Positions 15,538 to 22,829 of a stretch of 35,654 bases of DNA are shown one piece after another. Below the pieces are notes generated by a model. It ran no database searches, was not told the DNA's origin, and worked only from the letters and a program-made list of their open reading frames with translations. The stretch's first letter is position 1. The number at the start of each line of letters is the position of its first letter. Position numbers and translations under genes: made by a program. This stretch comes from Acidobacteriota bacterium (GTDB taxonomy: Bacteria; Acidobacteriota; Terriglobia; UBA7540): positions 1 through 35,654 of the forward strand of contig JAKASG010000027.1 in NCBI GenBank assembly GCA_021828285.1. Reading direction: 5' to 3'.

Positions 15538-16661
15538 GCAAACCATCCTGTAGAGGAGAAGGCGGTCAAATCGCGCCATGCCTTCCGGCCATCGCGCGAT
15601 TCCACCAAGCCAGTCAGCGCTTCGAGCTCTCGAATGAGCCGTCGCGTCTGCGCCGCCGAGCCGACGGTGAATCGCAAATAACCGCGCAGGTGCGGATCGT
15701 AATTCCAGTCTCGCACCAGGATGCCTTTTTTGCGCAAGCGCCGCGCGATCTCAGAAGCGCGGTCGCCGACGCGCGTCAGCACGAAATTCGCCGCGCTTGG
15801 AACGTACGGGATGCCCATCGCGTCAAGTTTCCGGGTAAGCATCGAGCGGCTCGCGCGGGCCTGCGCCGCGTAAGCGCGAGCGAACTCGCTATGGCGCACG
15901 GCTTCGCACGCCGAGACAAGAGCAACGCTGTTGACGGCGAAGGGATTCTGCGCGCGGTGAATCATTTCCGCAAGATTCCGGTTCGCCATCAAAAACCCCA
16001 TGCGAAGCGCCGCGAGGCCGAAGGCTTTTGAAAAAGTCCGCGTCACAATCAGGTTTTCATACTTGCGAATCCACGGCAGAACCGTTTCTCCTGAAAAATC
16101 GCAATACGCCTCATCCACAAGCACCACGGTTCGCGGGGCGGCTTCGAGAATGGCGCGGAGATCACATGGGGGAATCGAAGTGCCCGTCGGATTGTTCGGA
16201 TTCGCGAACGCCGCCCAGCGCACTCTGGTTCGCCGGAGCGCGGCGACGATTTCCCGCAAGGGAAGGCGAAAATGCTCGTCATAGCGCACGCGGAGCACGC
16301 GGCCGCCGGCCACATGATGAAAGAATTCGTAAACCGGAAACGTCGGCGCCGGAACGAGGAGCGTGTCGCCGGGGTCAACGAAGGCGTCGCAAATCATCTT
16401 AATCGCGTCGTCCGTGCCGTTCGCGAGGAGCAATTCTTCGCGCCGAACGCCGAAATGCCGGGCAAGCTCGCTGCGGCCCTCCTCATACTCGGGATAGCGC
16501 GAAAGCCATTCCGGCCGAAACAACCGGCGGAGCGCGCGCGCAACGGCGGGATCACAGCCGACGGTATTCTCATTGAAGTCGAGGCGCAGCTTGCCGCCGC
16601 GGCCTTCGAGGGGCGGGCGATATTTCTTCAGGCGCTCGATTGCTTTGCGCGGCCGAATCAC
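15534..16661 (-). CDS. hisC: Histidinol-phosphate aminotransferase HisC
   Basis: PLP enzyme that transfers the amino group of glutamate to imidazole acetol phosphate. The 375 residues have the class-I fold: [12 protein letters not shown] at the N-terminus, [10 protein letters not shown] (152-161), DEAYCDF (183-189), the PLP lysine Lys212 in [15 protein letters not shown], and the phosphate-binding Arg near the C-terminus in YLRFTVGS. Start and stop overlap hisD and hisB by four bases each. A second aminotransferase of this family lies at 29936-31033; this one is the operon copy and the likelier biosynthetic enzyme. Confidence 0.94.
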   Translation of the reverse strand: MIRPRKAIERLKKYRPPLEGRGGKLRLDFNENTVGCDPAVARALRRLFRPEWLSRYPEYEEGRSELARHFGVRREELLLANGTDDAIKMICDAFVDPGDTLLVPAPTFPVYEFFHHVAGGRVLRVRYDEHFRLPLREIVAALRRTRVRWAAFANPNNPTGTSIPPCDLRAILEAAPRTVVLVDEAYCDFSGETVLPWIRKYENLIVTRTFSKAFGLAALRMGFLMANRNLAEMIHRAQNPFAVNSVALVSACEAVRHSEFARAYAAQARASRSMLTRKLDAMGIPYVPSAANFVLTRVGDRASEIARRLRKKGILVRDWNYDPHLRGYLRFTVGSAAQTRRLIRELEALTGLVESRDGRKAWRDLTAFSSTGWFA

Positions 16662-17953
16662 TTTTTCGCCTCCCGGCTTTCCAGCGCTTGCCGTGCCGCG
16701 CGCTCAAAGCGCACTTCAATCGAACGTGCGTGTCCCTCCAAACCTTCCGTCCGGGCGAGCGTCGTGAGCGTTGGCCGCAACCGCGCGAGTCCGCCGAGCC
16801 CGGCGCGCTGATAACCGATGACTTTGGTGAAATCCGCCGCCGTCAATCCGCCGCGCATCCGAGCCGCGCCGCTCGTCGGCAAAATGTGATTGCCCCCTGT
16901 GGCATAATCTCCCGCCGCAACGGCGCTCGCGCCGCCTAGAAAAATCGAGCCGGCGGACGTGATTTTTTTGAACCACTGCGCCGTGCCATCGAGAAGCATC
17001 AAGTGTTCTGGCGCAAGGTCATTCGAGATTTCGGCGGCGCTCTCGAGATTTCGCGCAACGATGATACCGCACCGGCCTTCCAGCGTTCTTTCAGCAATCG
17101 AACCGGAAGCGCAAATTCCTCGGAGCGCCTGTTGCACCGCGCGCGCAAACGGTCGCGAAGCCGTGAGGAGCAGCGCGAGCGCGTCGGGATCGTGTTCGGC
17201 CTGCGCGATCAGGTCCCACGCGACCCATTCCGGATGGCCCCGGTCGCCGATGATGACGAGCTCCGTCGGGCCGGCGACAAAATCGATTCCGCAATCGCCC
17301 GCCACAAGCTTCTTCGCTGCGGCGACGTAACGATTCCCCGGACCGACGATTTTGTCCGCTCGCGGAATCGTTTCCGTCCCGTAGGCGAATGCTGCGATGG
17401 CTTGCGCGCCGCCCAGGCGATAAATTGTTCGGATTCCCAGGATGTCCGCAGCCACCAGGACCGCGGGCGCGGGACGGGGCGAAGTCACCGCAATTTCACG
17501 GACGCCGGCAGCCTGCGCAGGAATCACGCTCATCAAAACCGTTGACGGCAGCGGGAATCGCCCTCCCGGAACGTAACATGCAACGCGCCCGAGCGGGCGA
17601 ACCCACTCGCCGACCTCGATGCCGCGCTCCGTTTCAATCGAAAACTCCGCCGGAATCTGGCGCCGCGCCACGGCACGGATATTGCGCGCAGCTCGCCGCA
17701 GTGCGCGAACCAGTTTCGGGTCGGCGGCGCGGCGGGCTTCGCCGATTTCTTCGCTCGAGACCGCCAAATCCGCGGCCGAAATGCGCACGCCATCGAGCTT
17801 CCGCGTCCACGCGATGAGCGCGCGATCGCCCCGCCGCCGCACGTCGGCAATGATTCGCGCCGCCACGCGCTCCGCCTCGCGCAGGCGAACTTCGCGGGAG
17901 TGCACGAGGCGCGCCATCGCTTTCCGGTCAGTACTCGAAACGATAGGAATCAT
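16658..17953 (-). CDS. hisD: Histidinol dehydrogenase HisD
   Basis: Zinc enzyme that performs the last two steps, oxidising histidinol to histidine with two NAD+. The 431-residue form starts at the ATG at 17953, which shares one base with the hisG stop (TGATG). The frame itself is open to 18070, but that would run far into hisG. Motifs are GRVACYVPGGRFPLPSTV, RLGGAQAIAAFAYGT, KIVGPGNRYVAAAKK, GPTELVIIGD, IAQAEHDPDA (zinc-site Gln/His), DLAPEHLML (catalytic Glu/His) and GDYATGGNHILPT (zinc-site Asp, then His). Nothing essential is missing. Confidence 0.96.
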   Translation of the reverse strand: MIPIVSSTDRKAMARLVHSREVRLREAERVAARIIADVRRRGDRALIAWTRKLDGVRISAADLAVSSEEIGEARRAADPKLVRALRRAARNIRAVARRQIPAEFSIETERGIEVGEWVRPLGRVACYVPGGRFPLPSTVLMSVIPAQAAGVREIAVTSPRPAPAVLVAADILGIRTIYRLGGAQAIAAFAYGTETIPRADKIVGPGNRYVAAAKKLVAGDCGIDFVAGPTELVIIGDRGHPEWVAWDLIAQAEHDPDALALLLTASRPFARAVQQALRGICASGSIAERTLEGRCGIIVARNLESAAEISNDLAPEHLMLLDGTAQWFKKITSAGSIFLGGASAVAAGDYATGGNHILPTSGAARMRGGLTAADFTKVIGYQRAGLGGLARLRPTLTTLARTEGLEGHARSIEVRFERAARQALESREAKK

Positions 17954-18822
17954 CAGAGCACGATTTTGTTCAGCGGATATTCCACAATCCCCTGCGCCTT
18001 CGCCGCTTTCAGCCGGGGAATGATGACGCGCACGGTTTTCTCGTCGAGGATCGTATTCACCGCGACCCATTCCGCGTCGCTCAGGTTTGAGATGGTCGGC
18101 TGCTTGAGCGCCGGCAGTACGGCAAGCACGCCAGCCAGGTCGTCCCGGCGAACGTTGAGCATCAAGCCTACCTTCCCGGCCGCTTCGAGCGCGCCGTTCA
18201 GCAGAAGGATGAGCGTGTTGATTTTTTCGCGCTTCCAGGCATCGTTCCAGGCGGCGTGATTGGCGATGAACTTCGTATTGGATTCAAGGACGGTCTCCAT
18301 AATCCGCAGGCCGTTGGCCCGAAGTGAGGAACCGGTTTCCGTGACTTCGACGATCGCGTCCGCGAGAACCGGCGGCTTCACTTCGGTTGCGCCCCAGGAA
18401 AATTCGACCCGGGCTTTCACGCCGTGGCTTGCAAGATAGCGTTCCGTAACTCTGACGAGTTCCGTCGCCACGATTTTGCCTTCCAAATCCTTGACGCTTT
18501 TGTATGGCGAATCCTCCGGCGCGGCCAGCACCCAGCGGACTTTGCCGAGCGTCTGCTTGGCGTAAATGAAATCCGCCGCTTCAACCACGTCAGCGTCGTT
18601 CTCAAGAATCCAGTCTTTGCCGGTCAGGCCGGCGTCGAGGATGCCGTCCTCCACATAGCGCGCCATTTCCTGCGCGCGGATCAGCATGCACTCAATTTCC
18701 TCGTCGTCAATCCGCGGGAAATAGGAGCGCGGATTGACGTTGATTTCAAATCCGGCCCGGCGGAAAAGCTGGAGCGAGGCTTCCTGCAAACTTCCTTTCG
18801 GTAATCCGAGCTTGAGCTTCAT
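17953..18822 (-). CDS. hisG: ATP phosphoribosyltransferase HisG, long form
   Basis: First and feedback-controlled enzyme of the pathway, joining ATP and PRPP. The 289-residue length and the C-terminal ACT-like region (about 215-289, from [17 protein letters not shown] to the end) identify the long, self-regulated form, which does not need HisZ. The catalytic half has [34 protein letters not shown] and the PRPP loop [18 protein letters not shown]. The ATG at 18822 has ggagag 6 bases upstream and overlaps the hisI stop by four bases. Translation further upstream (frame open to 18993) would run into hisI. Confidence 0.96.
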   Translation of the reverse strand: MKLKLGLPKGSLQEASLQLFRRAGFEINVNPRSYFPRIDDEEIECMLIRAQEMARYVEDGILDAGLTGKDWILENDADVVEAADFIYAKQTLGKVRWVLAAPEDSPYKSVKDLEGKIVATELVRVTERYLASHGVKARVEFSWGATEVKPPVLADAIVEVTETGSSLRANGLRIMETVLESNTKFIANHAAWNDAWKREKINTLILLLNGALEAAGKVGLMLNVRRDDLAGVLAVLPALKQPTISNLSDAEWVAVNTILDEKTVRVIIPRLKAAKAQGIVEYPLNKIVL

Positions 18823-19208
18823 GTCTGGCTCTCCTGCTCGCCGCCGTAAACCGCCGCGGGATCGAATTCGCGCGGCGCGATCAATTCTTCGCCTTCGTCG
18901 GTGAGCTTGCGGAAAAAGCATGATTTGTAACCCATGTGGCAGCAGCCCGGGCCTTTCAAATCCGCCTGAATCAGCAGCGCATCCTGGTCGCAATCCACGC
19001 GAATTTCCCGGACGAGGAGCCGATGGCCCGAGGTTTCACCTTTTGTCCAGAGCTTTTGCCGGCTGCGGCTGAAGAACGTGACGTTGCCCGTCTCGCGCGT
19101 GAGCCGGTACGCCTCGTCGTTCATATAGCCGAGCATCAGCACCTTGCCGCTGTGCTTGTCCTGAATAATGGCGGGAATCAACCCGTCCTGGTATTTCAGC
19201 TCTATCAT
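18819..19208 (-). CDS. hisI: Phosphoribosyl-AMP cyclohydrolase HisI
   Basis: Opens the purine ring of phosphoribosyl-AMP. The 129-residue stand-alone form has no HisE pyrophosphatase domain, so hisE must be elsewhere. Metal and zinc ligands are visible in [12 protein letters not shown] (Asp72, Cys73, Asp74, Asp76) and [11 protein letters not shown] (Cys90, His91, Cys97), preceded by [20 protein letters not shown]. The ATG at 19208 follows aaagggaggggg, one of the strongest ribosome-binding sites in the window. It heads the his operon and lies just after the attenuator hairpin. Confidence 0.95.
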   Translation of the reverse strand: MIELKYQDGLIPAIIQDKHSGKVLMLGYMNDEAYRLTRETGNVTFFSRSRQKLWTKGETSGHRLLVREIRVDCDQDALLIQADLKGPGCCHMGYKSCFFRKLTDEGEELIAPREFDPAAVYGGEQESQT

Positions 19209-19232
19209 GCCCCCTCCCTTTCGACACAAACT

Positions 19233-19265
19233 AAAAAGCCCGCTGGATTCTCTCTCAGCGGGCTT
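19233..19265 (-). terminator. his operon attenuator: intrinsic terminator before hisI
   Basis: On the minus strand, aagcccgctg (19265-19256) and cagcgggctt (19245-19236) form a perfect 10-bp stem with a 10-base loop, followed by a T-run (five T in a row, two of them in the stem). It lies between the his promoter and the hisI ribosome-binding site, so it would end transcription before any structural gene unless it is prevented from forming. No gene ends just upstream except the His-rich leader ORF, which makes it an attenuator and not a gene-end terminator. Confidence 0.9.
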
Positions 19266-19313
19266 CCTTAAATTCCAAAATCTTTCGAGGGTTTCTAGCT
19301 CGACGCCCGCCAA
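19255..19313 (-). promoter_or_regulatory. Predicted antiterminator of the his leader
   Basis: On the minus strand, ttggcgggc (19313-19305) can pair with gcccgctga (19263-19255) over nine positions, two of them G-U. The second arm uses most of the left arm of the terminator, so the two structures exclude each other. The first arm can instead pair with cgcca at 19351-19347, which covers leader codons 8 and 9. A ribosome stalled at the His codons would block that early pairing and favour the antiterminator. The pairing is drawn by eye; no energies were calculated. Confidence 0.65.
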
Positions 19314-19372
19314 CACTCCGCCGCAATGGTACGGTGGTGATGAGGGTGGCGAAATGCTCTCAGGATCTCCAC
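19295..19372 (-). CDS. hisL: His-rich leader peptide of the his operon
   Basis: A 25-codon ORF starts at GTG (19372-19370) and ends at TAG (19297-19295), between the his promoter and the attenuator. The peptide has His at positions 9, 11, 12 and 13 (FRHPHHHRTIA), so four of five consecutive codons are CAC or CAT. This matches the known design of histidine attenuation, in which slow decoding of His codons under low charged tRNA-His lets the antiterminator form. The stop codon lies just past the first antiterminator arm, so a ribosome finishing the peptide would mask that arm and permit termination. The start is uncertain: agga lies about 5 bases upstream, but the promoter is so close that the transcript may be leaderless. 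The peptide itself probably has no other function. Confidence 0.85.
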   Translation of the reverse strand: MEILRAFRHPHHHRTIAAECWRASS

Positions 19373-19381
19373 GGAATCCTC

Positions 19382-19409
19382 ATTATATCCTAAATGCCTC
19401 CGCCGTCAA
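19382..19409 (-). promoter_or_regulatory. Sigma-70 promoter of the his operon
   Basis: On the minus strand, TTGACG (19409-19404, five of six consensus bases) is followed after 16 bases by a perfect TATAAT (19387-19382). Transcription would start about 19377-19372, at or just before the leader-peptide start codon. It is back to back with the rpmE promoter, with the two -35 boxes 37 bases apart. Confidence 0.88.
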
Positions 19410-19446
19410 TAGACTTTTCGCGGTCTCGACGCCCCTTTGGAAGCGG

Positions 19447-19475
19447 TTGAAACTCCGGGCGAAGCGGGTTAGAAT
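19447..19475 (+). promoter_or_regulatory. Sigma-70 promoter of rpmE-thyX
   Basis: TTGAAA (19447-19452) and TAGAAT (19470-19475), each one base from consensus, are separated by 17 bases. The predicted start near 19482 gives a 25-base leader with gaggtctgaggga before the rpmE ATG. Confidence 0.75.
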
Positions 19476-19507
19476 CAGAAATTGTCGAAGAGGTCTGAGG
19501 GAGTTCA

Positions 19508-19756
19508 ATGAAAAAAGACATTCATCCTGCGTACCACGAAGTGACTGTGGTGTGCGCGTGCGGAAACAGTTGGAAAACGCGTTCGACCGTCAAGGACAAC
19601 GTGTTGCACCTCGAAATCTGCTCGAATTGCCATCCTTTTTTTACCGGCAAGCAGAAACTGGTGGATAGCGCCGGGCGTGTTGAGCGCTTCCAGAGGAAGT
19701 ACGCCGCATTCCGCAAGAGCGAAGCCGCGGCTGCTTCGGCCAAGGCGGATAAGTAG
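19508..19756 (+). CDS. rpmE: 50S ribosomal protein L31, zinc-binding type
   Basis: Large-subunit protein bridging to the 30S head. The 82-residue product has the four-cysteine zinc set of the C+ form: Cys16 and Cys18 in VVCACGNSW, and Cys38 and Cys41 in [15 protein letters not shown]. It ends in an Ala/Lys-rich tail. In species that also have a cysteine-free paralogue, the C+ form is used when zinc is plentiful; no paralogue is seen here. It is divergent from the his operon, with its own promoter, and is 11 bases upstream of thyX. Confidence 0.95.
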   Translation: MKKDIHPAYHEVTVVCACGNSWKTRSTVKDNVLHLEICSNCHPFFTGKQKLVDSAGRVERFQRKYAAFRKSEAAAASAKADK

Positions 19757-19767
19757 CAAGGGCTGCG

Positions 19768-20637
19768 ATGCTTCTCCCGCTCCGGCGGGATCAAACGACG
19801 ATGAGCGAGGTTCTTACCCCTTCCGCAAGCGGAGCGAACCGCGCGAGCAGCGCGAAAGATCCTTACGTCACCAAAGCAAAAGTCTATCTGGTGGGGCGGC
19901 AGACTCTCGACCGCGAGGCGCTCGACCGCTTTCTTGCCGACGAGGGCGCGCAGTTTTCAACCGACACGCCGGTTGCGGCGGAAGTGCTTGCGGAAACCGC
20001 CGGCCGTGTCTGCTACATGTCCTTCGGCAAGGGGCGCAAATCGAACCGCGAGTACGTCGAAAACATCCTGCAATCGAAACACGGGAGCGTCCTTGAGCAC
20101 GCCGTCTGGTGCTTTCTGATTGCCGGCGTCAGCCGGTCGCTCACGCACGAACTGGTCCGCCATCGCGCCGGCTTCGGCTTTTCGCAGCTTTCGCAGCGCT
20201 ATGTGGATGAAGGCGAAGCGCAATACGTCGTGCCGCCACTCTATCAGGAAAACGAAAAACTGCGCGCGCAATGGCAGCAGGCGATTGATGCGGCGCGCAA
20301 AGCGTATAGGGAGCTTGCCGAAGCGACGGCGGCTTACGTTCAGGAAAAACATCCGGAGATGGCGTCGCGTGACCGGCGCAAATGGGCTCGGCAGGCCGCG
20401 CGCTCCATTTTGCCCAATGCTTGCGAAACCAAAATCTTCGTCACCGCCAATAGCCGCGCCTGGCGGCATTTTCTCGAGCTGCGCGGCTCGCCCCACGCCG
20501 AAACGGAAATCCGCCTGCTCGCGGTCGAGATTGGCCGCGTGCTCAGGAACGAAAGCCCCAGTATTTTCCAGGATATCGAAATCTACGACGAATCGGACGG
20601 CTTGCCCGCCGTGCGCGTCTCGCACTCGAAGGTATAG
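19768..20637 (+). CDS. thyX: Flavin-dependent thymidylate synthase ThyX
   Basis: Makes dTMP from dUMP using methylenetetrahydrofolate, FAD and NADPH; it is unrelated to ThyA. The 289 residues contain SVLEHAVWCFLIAGVSR and the family signature region RHRAGFGFSQLSQRYVDEG (131-149), with RHR at 131-133. The C-terminal half has ARSILPNACETKIFVTAN and WRHFLELRGSPHAETEIR, both typical. Two starts are possible: the ATG at 19768 (aaggg 5 bases upstream) or the ATG at 19801 (278 residues). The conserved domain begins near residue 36, so either fits. It probably shares the rpmE promoter. Confidence 0.95.
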   Translation: MLLPLRRDQTTMSEVLTPSASGANRASSAKDPYVTKAKVYLVGRQTLDREALDRFLADEGAQFSTDTPVAAEVLAETAGRVCYMSFGKGRKSNREYVENILQSKHGSVLEHAVWCFLIAGVSRSLTHELVRHRAGFGFSQLSQRYVDEGEAQYVVPPLYQENEKLRAQWQQAIDAARKAYRELAEATAAYVQEKHPEMASRDRRKWARQAARSILPNACETKIFVTANSRAWRHFLELRGSPHAETEIRLLAVEIGRVLRNESPSIFQDIEIYDESDGLPAVRVSHSKV

Positions 20638-20647
20638 CGCTCAAATC

Positions 20648-20686
20648 CTGCGGCCCCGCAGATTCATCAGGCGGACGAGTCGCCTG
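20648..20686. repeat. Two short hairpins between convergent thyX and the GNAT gene
   Basis: ctgcgg/ccgcag (20648-20653 and 20656-20661) and caggcg/cgcctg (20668-20673 and 20681-20686) are inverted repeats in the 62-base gap between convergent genes. They could form a bidirectional transcript end. Neither has a T-run. Confidence 0.35.
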
Positions 20687-20699
20687 CTCGCGCCGAAAC

Positions 20700-21560
20700 C
20701 TAATATAAGGCGGAGGGAATAAAGCATCCGCGAGGATCCTGGTATTCACCACGCGCCATCAAAGCCAGCGGCCGCACCTCGCGCAAGCCTAAACCGGTCG
20801 CCCACTTGAGAAATTCCGCCTCGCGAGCCGGCAGGAGAATTTCCACTTCTCCGCCGTTTGCGCGCGCCGCGCCTGAAATGACCGCTTGCATCCCTTGCGC
20901 GTTTTCAGCGACGCCGTGGCATTGCCGAAACGCGGTGGCCGTCGTGATGTAAGCCACCATGCGCCCATCGCGAAGCGCGACGAAAGGCGAAAGCTCCGCA
21001 AGCGCGTCGCGCAACTCGCTGGTCCGATCGAAGCCGTGAACAGCCCGGCAAAGCTCTTCACACGCCTCGATGTCTCCTTCATTCATCGGTCTTACTTCGA
21101 AGCCGGAGGGTAGCCCGTTTTCGATCCGTCCGCGAACCAGCTTGAGCGGTTGCTTGGTCTCGAAACCCAGTGAAGTGAAGAGCGTGGGCGATGGCGAGTT
21201 GAAACCGTCCAGCACAACCCGCACGCCCGGATAACCCGTCACCCGGCTCAAAACCGTCTCCATTAATTGCTTTCCGATTCCCTTCCCCTGCATCCGCGGC
21301 TCCACGCCAATCGGACCGACACCGCGGATGGAACTTCGTTCGTCGAGAAACGCAACGCCCTCAATTCGGCCTTCCTTTTCCGCAACCGCCCCGAAAACTT
21401 CCGGATGATTCAAAAGGCGCGTCGCGCGCTCCGTCGCGTATTCGACGGTCACCTCCGTCCCAAAACCGTGCCGCGTGGCAACCTGGGTGAAGGCGTCGAA
21501 CAATACTTTCCCGCACGCCGCGCCGTCGGATGCGACCGCGCTGCGAATCCTTAATTCCAT
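20700..21560 (-). CDS. Tandem GNAT-family N-acetyltransferase
   Basis: The 286-residue protein has two GNAT-like halves. The first (about 1-145) carries an intact acetyl-CoA loop, VEPRMQGKGIGKQLM (87-101), and the typical C-terminal FTSLGFE. The second (about 153-286) begins again with FEVRPMNEGDIEACEEL but has no clear R/Q-x-x-G-x-G/A loop, so it may be a substrate-binding or degenerate domain. The start at 21560 follows aaggagagcctg. Single-gene unit between convergent thyX and the divergent rhodanese gene. The acceptor substrate cannot be predicted. Confidence 0.85.
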   Translation of the reverse strand: MELRIRSAVASDGAACGKVLFDAFTQVATRHGFGTEVTVEYATERATRLLNHPEVFGAVAEKEGRIEGVAFLDERSSIRGVGPIGVEPRMQGKGIGKQLMETVLSRVTGYPGVRVVLDGFNSPSPTLFTSLGFETKQPLKLVRGRIENGLPSGFEVRPMNEGDIEACEELCRAVHGFDRTSELRDALAELSPFVALRDGRMVAYITTATAFRQCHGVAENAQGMQAVISGAARANGGEVEILLPAREAEFLKWATGLGLREVRPLALMARGEYQDPRGCFIPSALY

Positions 21561-21709
21561 CAGGCTCTCCTTAAATGACAGTCCCTTCAAGTCGTCTCAT
21601 TGCCGCGTTAACTCACCATTTTCCATTAAAGCATAGTTACTCTCACCGCGGCGCTCCGAATCGGCCGCGCGATCGAGCGTTGCCGTGATATCCTTGAAAG
21701 GAGGCGGAA

Positions 21710-22198
21710 ATGATGACTGACGTTGGCCGATCTTCCAAATCTTCACTCAGAAATAGTTTTGCGGCGCTGGCCGTGCTGATGACCGTGGCCGCGGGCGCGC
21801 AGGCTGCAAGCGCCTTCACGCGCGCCGAACTCATCGAGCCTCAAACGCTCGCTGCAATGCTTTCGAAGCCGCGCGCACCGCTAGTTCTGCAAGTCGGCTT
21901 CCGGGTGCTTTATGACAGCGCGCACATCCCCGGCGCGCGATACTGCGGTCCGGCGTCCGAATCGGGCGGCCTGGCAAGGCTCAAGCAATGCGCCGCTGCG
22001 CTCCCGAGGTCGCGGTTCATTGTTATTTACTGCGGCTGCTGCCCGATGGTCCACTGCCCAAACGTTCGCCCGGCTTTCGCTCTGCTGCAGCGAATGGGAT
22101 TCAAGCACGTTAAAGTGCTCGATTTGCCGAGCGATTTTAAGACCGATTGGCTTGAAAAGGGCTATCCGGTGTCGCCGGCAGCGAAGCGCAAGCGCTAA
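21710..22198 (+). CDS. Exported Cys-rich rhodanese-like protein
   Basis: The 162 residues begin with a signal peptide or anchor (SFAALAVLMTVAAGAQAASA, ending about residue 35). A single rhodanese fold follows: the strand LVLQVGFRVLYDSAHIPGARY (about 58-78), then IVIYCGCCPMVHCPNVRPA. The presumed active Cys108 sits in CGCC plus a further Cys116, not in the usual CxxxxR loop. The crowding of cysteines suggests a redox or metal/sulfur-relay role outside the cytoplasm, which is an inference. The ATG has aaaggagg upstream. Its stop overlaps that of the convergent gene at 22195. Confidence 0.85.
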   Translation: MMTDVGRSSKSSLRNSFAALAVLMTVAAGAQAASAFTRAELIEPQTLAAMLSKPRAPLVLQVGFRVLYDSAHIPGARYCGPASESGGLARLKQCAAALPRSRFIVIYCGCCPMVHCPNVRPAFALLQRMGFKHVKVLDLPSDFKTDWLEKGYPVSPAAKRKR

Positions 22199-22698
22199 TC
22201 GCCGCTTGCCTGCTGCTCGCTTTTCCCGAGCGATGTGAAAATGGCGGACTCGCGCTCGACCTGCTTCGTGTGGGTGACGCCGTTCACCCGGATGGTTTCA
22301 AGCGCGCCCTTGAGCTCCAGATAATCGGAGTCCGAAGGCTTTCTGCCGGCGCCGCGCTCGACCGTTCCGGTAAAGCGGAAATATTTTTCGTGAATCCTGC
22401 CCGTCTGGAATTGCACCTCATTTCCTTCGCGCGTCCCCACGGTGATCGGATAACTGAATACGGAATCGGATGCATCCGGGCCTTGCAGGACGTTGATGTA
22501 GCCCTTCAGCATGTTGTCTTCCTGCAACAGGCCCAATCGGTCGCCCGAATTCAGGAAATGGTAGACACCCGTCAGGTCAGGACAAACTTGCGCCCTCGGT
22601 TTCCGATTCTGGTTCCGCGCGGCACAAAGGCTCGTCGCCGCCACAAGAACCGTCAAAGCTGCGAAGCCAAGGCGTGATTCAACTCTTTTCAAGTCCAA
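22195..22698 (-). CDS. Secreted protein of unknown function
   Basis: The product has up to 167 residues starting with TTG at 22698, or 165 from the second TTG at 22692, which has gagagg 6 bases upstream. A signal peptide (LGFAALTVLVAATSLCAA) is followed by a beta-rich mature domain, CPDLTGVYHFLNSGD ... LKGYINVLQG ... FRFTGTVERG. This pattern resembles small lipocalin-like beta-barrel proteins, but no family is recognised. It lies between a convergent rhodanese gene and GH172 upstream on the same strand (131 bases), so co-expression with the glycosidase is possible. Confidence 0.7.
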   Translation of the reverse strand: MDLKRVESRLGFAALTVLVAATSLCAARNQNRKPRAQVCPDLTGVYHFLNSGDRLGLLQEDNMLKGYINVLQGPDASDSVFSYPITVGTREGNEVQFQTGRIHEKYFRFTGTVERGAGRKPSDSDYLELKGALETIRVNGVTHTKQVERESAIFTSLGKSEQQASGD

Positions 22699-22829
22699 CC
22701 TCTCGCCAGCCTATCGCACGGCGGTTTCGCATCCCTTCAATCCTCGCGCGCCGGGCCCGGGTTCCTGTTTTCACTTTACGCCCGCGAACAGAACCGCGGC
22801 AAGCGCCTTTTAATCCCCGGCGCAAGTCT

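Noticed and set aside
19362-19385. Alternative 7-codon ORF (ATG at 19385) in the his leader
   Set aside because: Its ATG lies inside the -10 box, so it is not transcribed from the predicted promoter, and it has no His codons.
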